A DNA stretch of 6,835 nt from an uncultured Collinsella sp. (GTDB lineage Bacteria; Actinomycetota; Coriobacteriia; Coriobacteriales; Coriobacteriaceae), in assembly GCA_900550835.1 (NCBI GenBank), contig URTP01000109.1:1-6835 (forward strand). The letters run 5' to 3'. Position numbers and translations under genes: made by a program. The notes below the pieces were generated by a model. It ran no database searches and was not told the DNA's origin. It saw nothing but the letters and a program-made list of their open reading frames with translations. Shown in pieces: positions 5,106-6,835 of this stretch. The stretch's first letter is position 1, and the number at the start of each line of letters is the position of its first letter.

Positions 5106-6075
5106 CCAGGACGCGGGCCATGCGTGCCTTGAACTCGGACAGGAAGCGCGGGGCATCCACAGTCAGCGCCACAAGCGCACTCTTGTCGGGATCTGCCACG
5201 CGGCGCTCATCGCAGATGGTGCGACCGCGGTACTCGCCCAGCAAGTCCACGCGCAGGTTACAGCCGAGCGCACCCACGAGCGTGGGATCGATTGCCACGG
5301 CGACGGCTAAAGGGTCGTGCAGCGCGCAGCCGCCCAAGTAGGGAGCGTTCATCTCGTACGAGCCAATGTAGTGCTCGACCATGCTCGCAAACGCGCAGCC
5401 GGCCATGGTGCCCGAGCCCGTCCAGCCGGCAACGTCGCGGCGCGTGAGCACCACGCGATGCGTCACGTCCAGGCCCACCATGGTGAGCTTGCGGCCCGAA
5501 CGCAGCACCGCGTCGGCAGCCTCGGGGTCGCTTGCCATGTTGGCCTCGGCACCCGCGCTCACGTTGCCGGGCACGGTCAGGGCGCCGCCCATCACCACCA
5601 CGCGGCCAATGGACATCATCGCCGCTGCATCGCGCTCCAGGGCAAGCGCCAAGTTGGAAAGCGGGCCGGTCGCCACATAGACCAGGTCGGGGCCATAGGT
5701 GCGCGCGGCATCGATCAGATAATCGACCGCAGCGTTGCCGTCGGCAGACGTTGCCCCCACCGGCTCATAGGGCGACGCGGGCACGCTCGCGCCACCGATG
5801 CCGTTCTTGCCGTGGATGAGCGTGGTTGACGCTGGCGGCGTATAGGGCTCGGTCGCCCTAATGGGGCGGTCGGCACCCAGGTACACCGGCACCTCGGGGC
5901 GACCCAGCAGGTCAAGCACCGCCAGGCAGTTGTGCGCCGACTGCTCGACGCGCACGTTGCCAAAGCACGTGGTAATGCCGACGAGCTCCACCTCGGGGCT
6001 CGCGATGGCATAGGCGAGCGCCATGGCGTCGTCCACACCCATATCCAGGTCAAGGATCAGCTTCTTGGTTGCCAT
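5101..6075 (-). CDS. Inosine-uridine preferring nucleoside hydrolase family protein
   Basis: This 324-residue enzyme would hydrolyse the N-glycosidic bond of a nucleoside to give a free base and ribose, using a bound calcium ion, in the cytoplasm. The N-terminal calcium signature LILDLDMGVDDAMAL supplies D9, D11, D15 and D16 (family pattern D-x-D-x-G-x-D-D). TTCFGN (35-40), ATGPLSNLALAL (135-146), GNVSAGAEANMASDP (170-184, with E178 and N179 as sugar contacts), GLDVTH (201-206) and the C-terminal LHDPLAVA (252-259, H253/D254) are all in the expected order. Length is usual for the family. The P of the common DTDPG signature is M here, a mild variation. GGAG lies 8 nt before the start. It follows a ribokinase-family gene by 30 bp, forming a nucleoside-to-ribose-phosphate module. 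Purine or pyrimidine preference cannot be told. No clear terminator follows its stop. Confidence 0.93.
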   Translation of the reverse strand: MATKKLILDLDMGVDDAMALAYAIASPEVELVGITTCFGNVRVEQSAHNCLAVLDLLGRPEVPVYLGADRPIRATEPYTPPASTTLIHGKNGIGGASVPASPYEPVGATSADGNAAVDYLIDAARTYGPDLVYVATGPLSNLALALERDAAAMMSIGRVVVMGGALTVPGNVSAGAEANMASDPEAADAVLRSGRKLTMVGLDVTHRVVLTRRDVAGWTGSGTMAGCAFASMVEHYIGSYEMNAPYLGGCALHDPLAVAVAIDPTLVGALGCNLRVDLLGEYRGRTICDERRVADPDKSALVALTVDAPRFLSEFKARMARVLG

Positions 6076-6105
6076 TGTTCTACTCCGCTTCTCCGTCTTT
6101 ATCGT

Positions 6106-6835
6106 TTAATCAAACCAATGTTCAACTTCGGCACGCGTGGGAATCGATTGCTGAGCACCCAAGCGCGACACCGTCACCGCCGAGGCGCGAGCGCCCGCGG
6201 CCATGCACTCAAAGAGCGGCAGGCCCTCCAGACGGGCAGCTGCAAGTGCGCCGATAAACGTATCGCCGGCCGCCGTGGTGTCGACCACCGAGCTCGAAAG
6301 CGCCGGCATGCGCAGCAGCTCGCCGTCATCACCAAGCGTAACCGAACCGGCACCGCCCAGCGTAATGACCGCGGCGCCGGCACCTTTGGCGAGCAGGGCA
6401 TTGAGCGCTTCGGCACAACTCGCGTCATCTGCGGGCAAAATGCCCGTCAGCGCCTGGCATTCGGTCTCGTTGGGACAGACCAGGTCGACTGCGGGCCACG
6501 CACCCGCCGGCAACTCACAGGCAGGCGCCGGATTAAAGACCGTATAGAACCCCAGCTCGTGAGCGCAAACAAGCGCCTCGGCCGTCGCCGCAAGGTCACA
6601 TTCGCCCTGGGCGATAAAGACGCTTCCGGCAGCCGGGGCAATCTCGCTGGCATCGCCGTCGAGCTCATCGGCCACCAGACGCCTCAGCGCGCAGGCAACG
6701 TCCTCACCCGTAAGCGCATGGTTGGCACCCGGCGACAGCACGATACGATTATCGCTCTCGCAGCGGATGATGGTCGCCGTGCCCGTCTCCACGTCGTCGC
6801 GCCGCGCCACGAACTCAACGCCCACGCCGGCATCC
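6106..6835 (-). CDS. PfkB/ribokinase-family sugar kinase, C-terminal part (start lies beyond right edge)
   Basis: At least 243 residues of an ATP-dependent carbohydrate kinase, most like ribokinase, which makes ribose 5-phosphate from ribose. Reading enters at the window edge with DAGVGVEFVARRDDVETGTATI, the ribokinase region just before the sugar-lid strands, so roughly the first 70-85 residues are outside. A GTG at 6825 is internal and not a real start. Visible family landmarks are SPGANHAL, FNPAPA, CPNETE, ITLGGAGS, and the catalytic and anion-hole motif VDTTAAGDTFIGAL, whose aspartate in AAGD is the general base. The C-terminus SRLGAQQSIPTRAEV is the standard ribokinase ending. It is followed after 30 bp by the nucleoside hydrolase, which fits a shared role: the hydrolase frees ribose and the kinase phosphorylates it. 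A kinase for another furanose or a nucleoside remains possible. Confidence 0.92.
   Translation of the reverse strand, partial: DAGVGVEFVARRDDVETGTATIIRCESDNRIVLSPGANHALTGEDVACALRRLVADELDGDASEIAPAAGSVFIAQGECDLAATAEALVCAHELGFYTVFNPAPACELPAGAWPAVDLVCPNETECQALTGILPADDASCAEALNALLAKGAGAAVITLGGAGSVTLGDDGELLRMPALSSSVVDTTAAGDTFIGALAAARLEGLPLFECMAAGARASAVTVSRLGAQQSIPTRAEVEHWFD

Noticed and set aside
1..6835. CRISPR arrays, insertion sequences, tRNA or rRNA genes, phage or defence genes
   Set aside because: No regularly spaced repeats, transposase motifs, cloverleaf or rRNA-like segments or defence domains are visible; base composition is even apart from the two AT-rich promoter regions.

Overview
This is a high-GC bacterial segment in which every gene is read from the minus strand. 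Base composition, protein style and the small-sugar gene content fit a gut-type actinobacterium, most likely a coriobacterium such as Collinsella or a relative. That taxonomic call is an inference from general appearance, not a match.

In transcription order (high to low coordinates) there are two modules with a regulator between them. Module 1 (about 6835-5101) is a PfkB/ribokinase-family kinase, whose N-terminus lies outside the window, followed after 30 bp by an inosine/uridine-type nucleoside hydrolase. Together they could release ribose from a nucleoside and phosphorylate it.

Next (4897-3887) is a LacI-family repressor. Its promoter carries an AT-rich operator-like sequence, and its transcript ends at a strong hairpin-plus-T-tract terminator at 3793-3819.

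Module 2 (3630 to below 1) is a tight sugar-catabolic operon: an L-fucose/L-arabinose isomerase-family protein, the N-terminal half of a split transketolase, the C-terminal half (8-bp overlap with the first half), and after a 174-bp gap the start of an FGGY carbohydrate kinase that runs off the left edge. The implied pathway is aldose to ketose (isomerase), ketose to ketose phosphate (kinase), then ketol transfer by the dedicated transketolase into the pentose-phosphate pool. This matches the logic of the known D-apiose/apulose transketolase route, but the substrate here cannot be read from the sequence.

The most informative non-coding signal is a 17-bp sequence shared exactly (in opposite orientation) between the repressor promoter and the isomerase promoter. 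It sits next to related palindromes in both, as expected if the repressor controls both itself and the operon. Further inverted repeats in the operon leader suggest extra operators or an RNA stem-loop.
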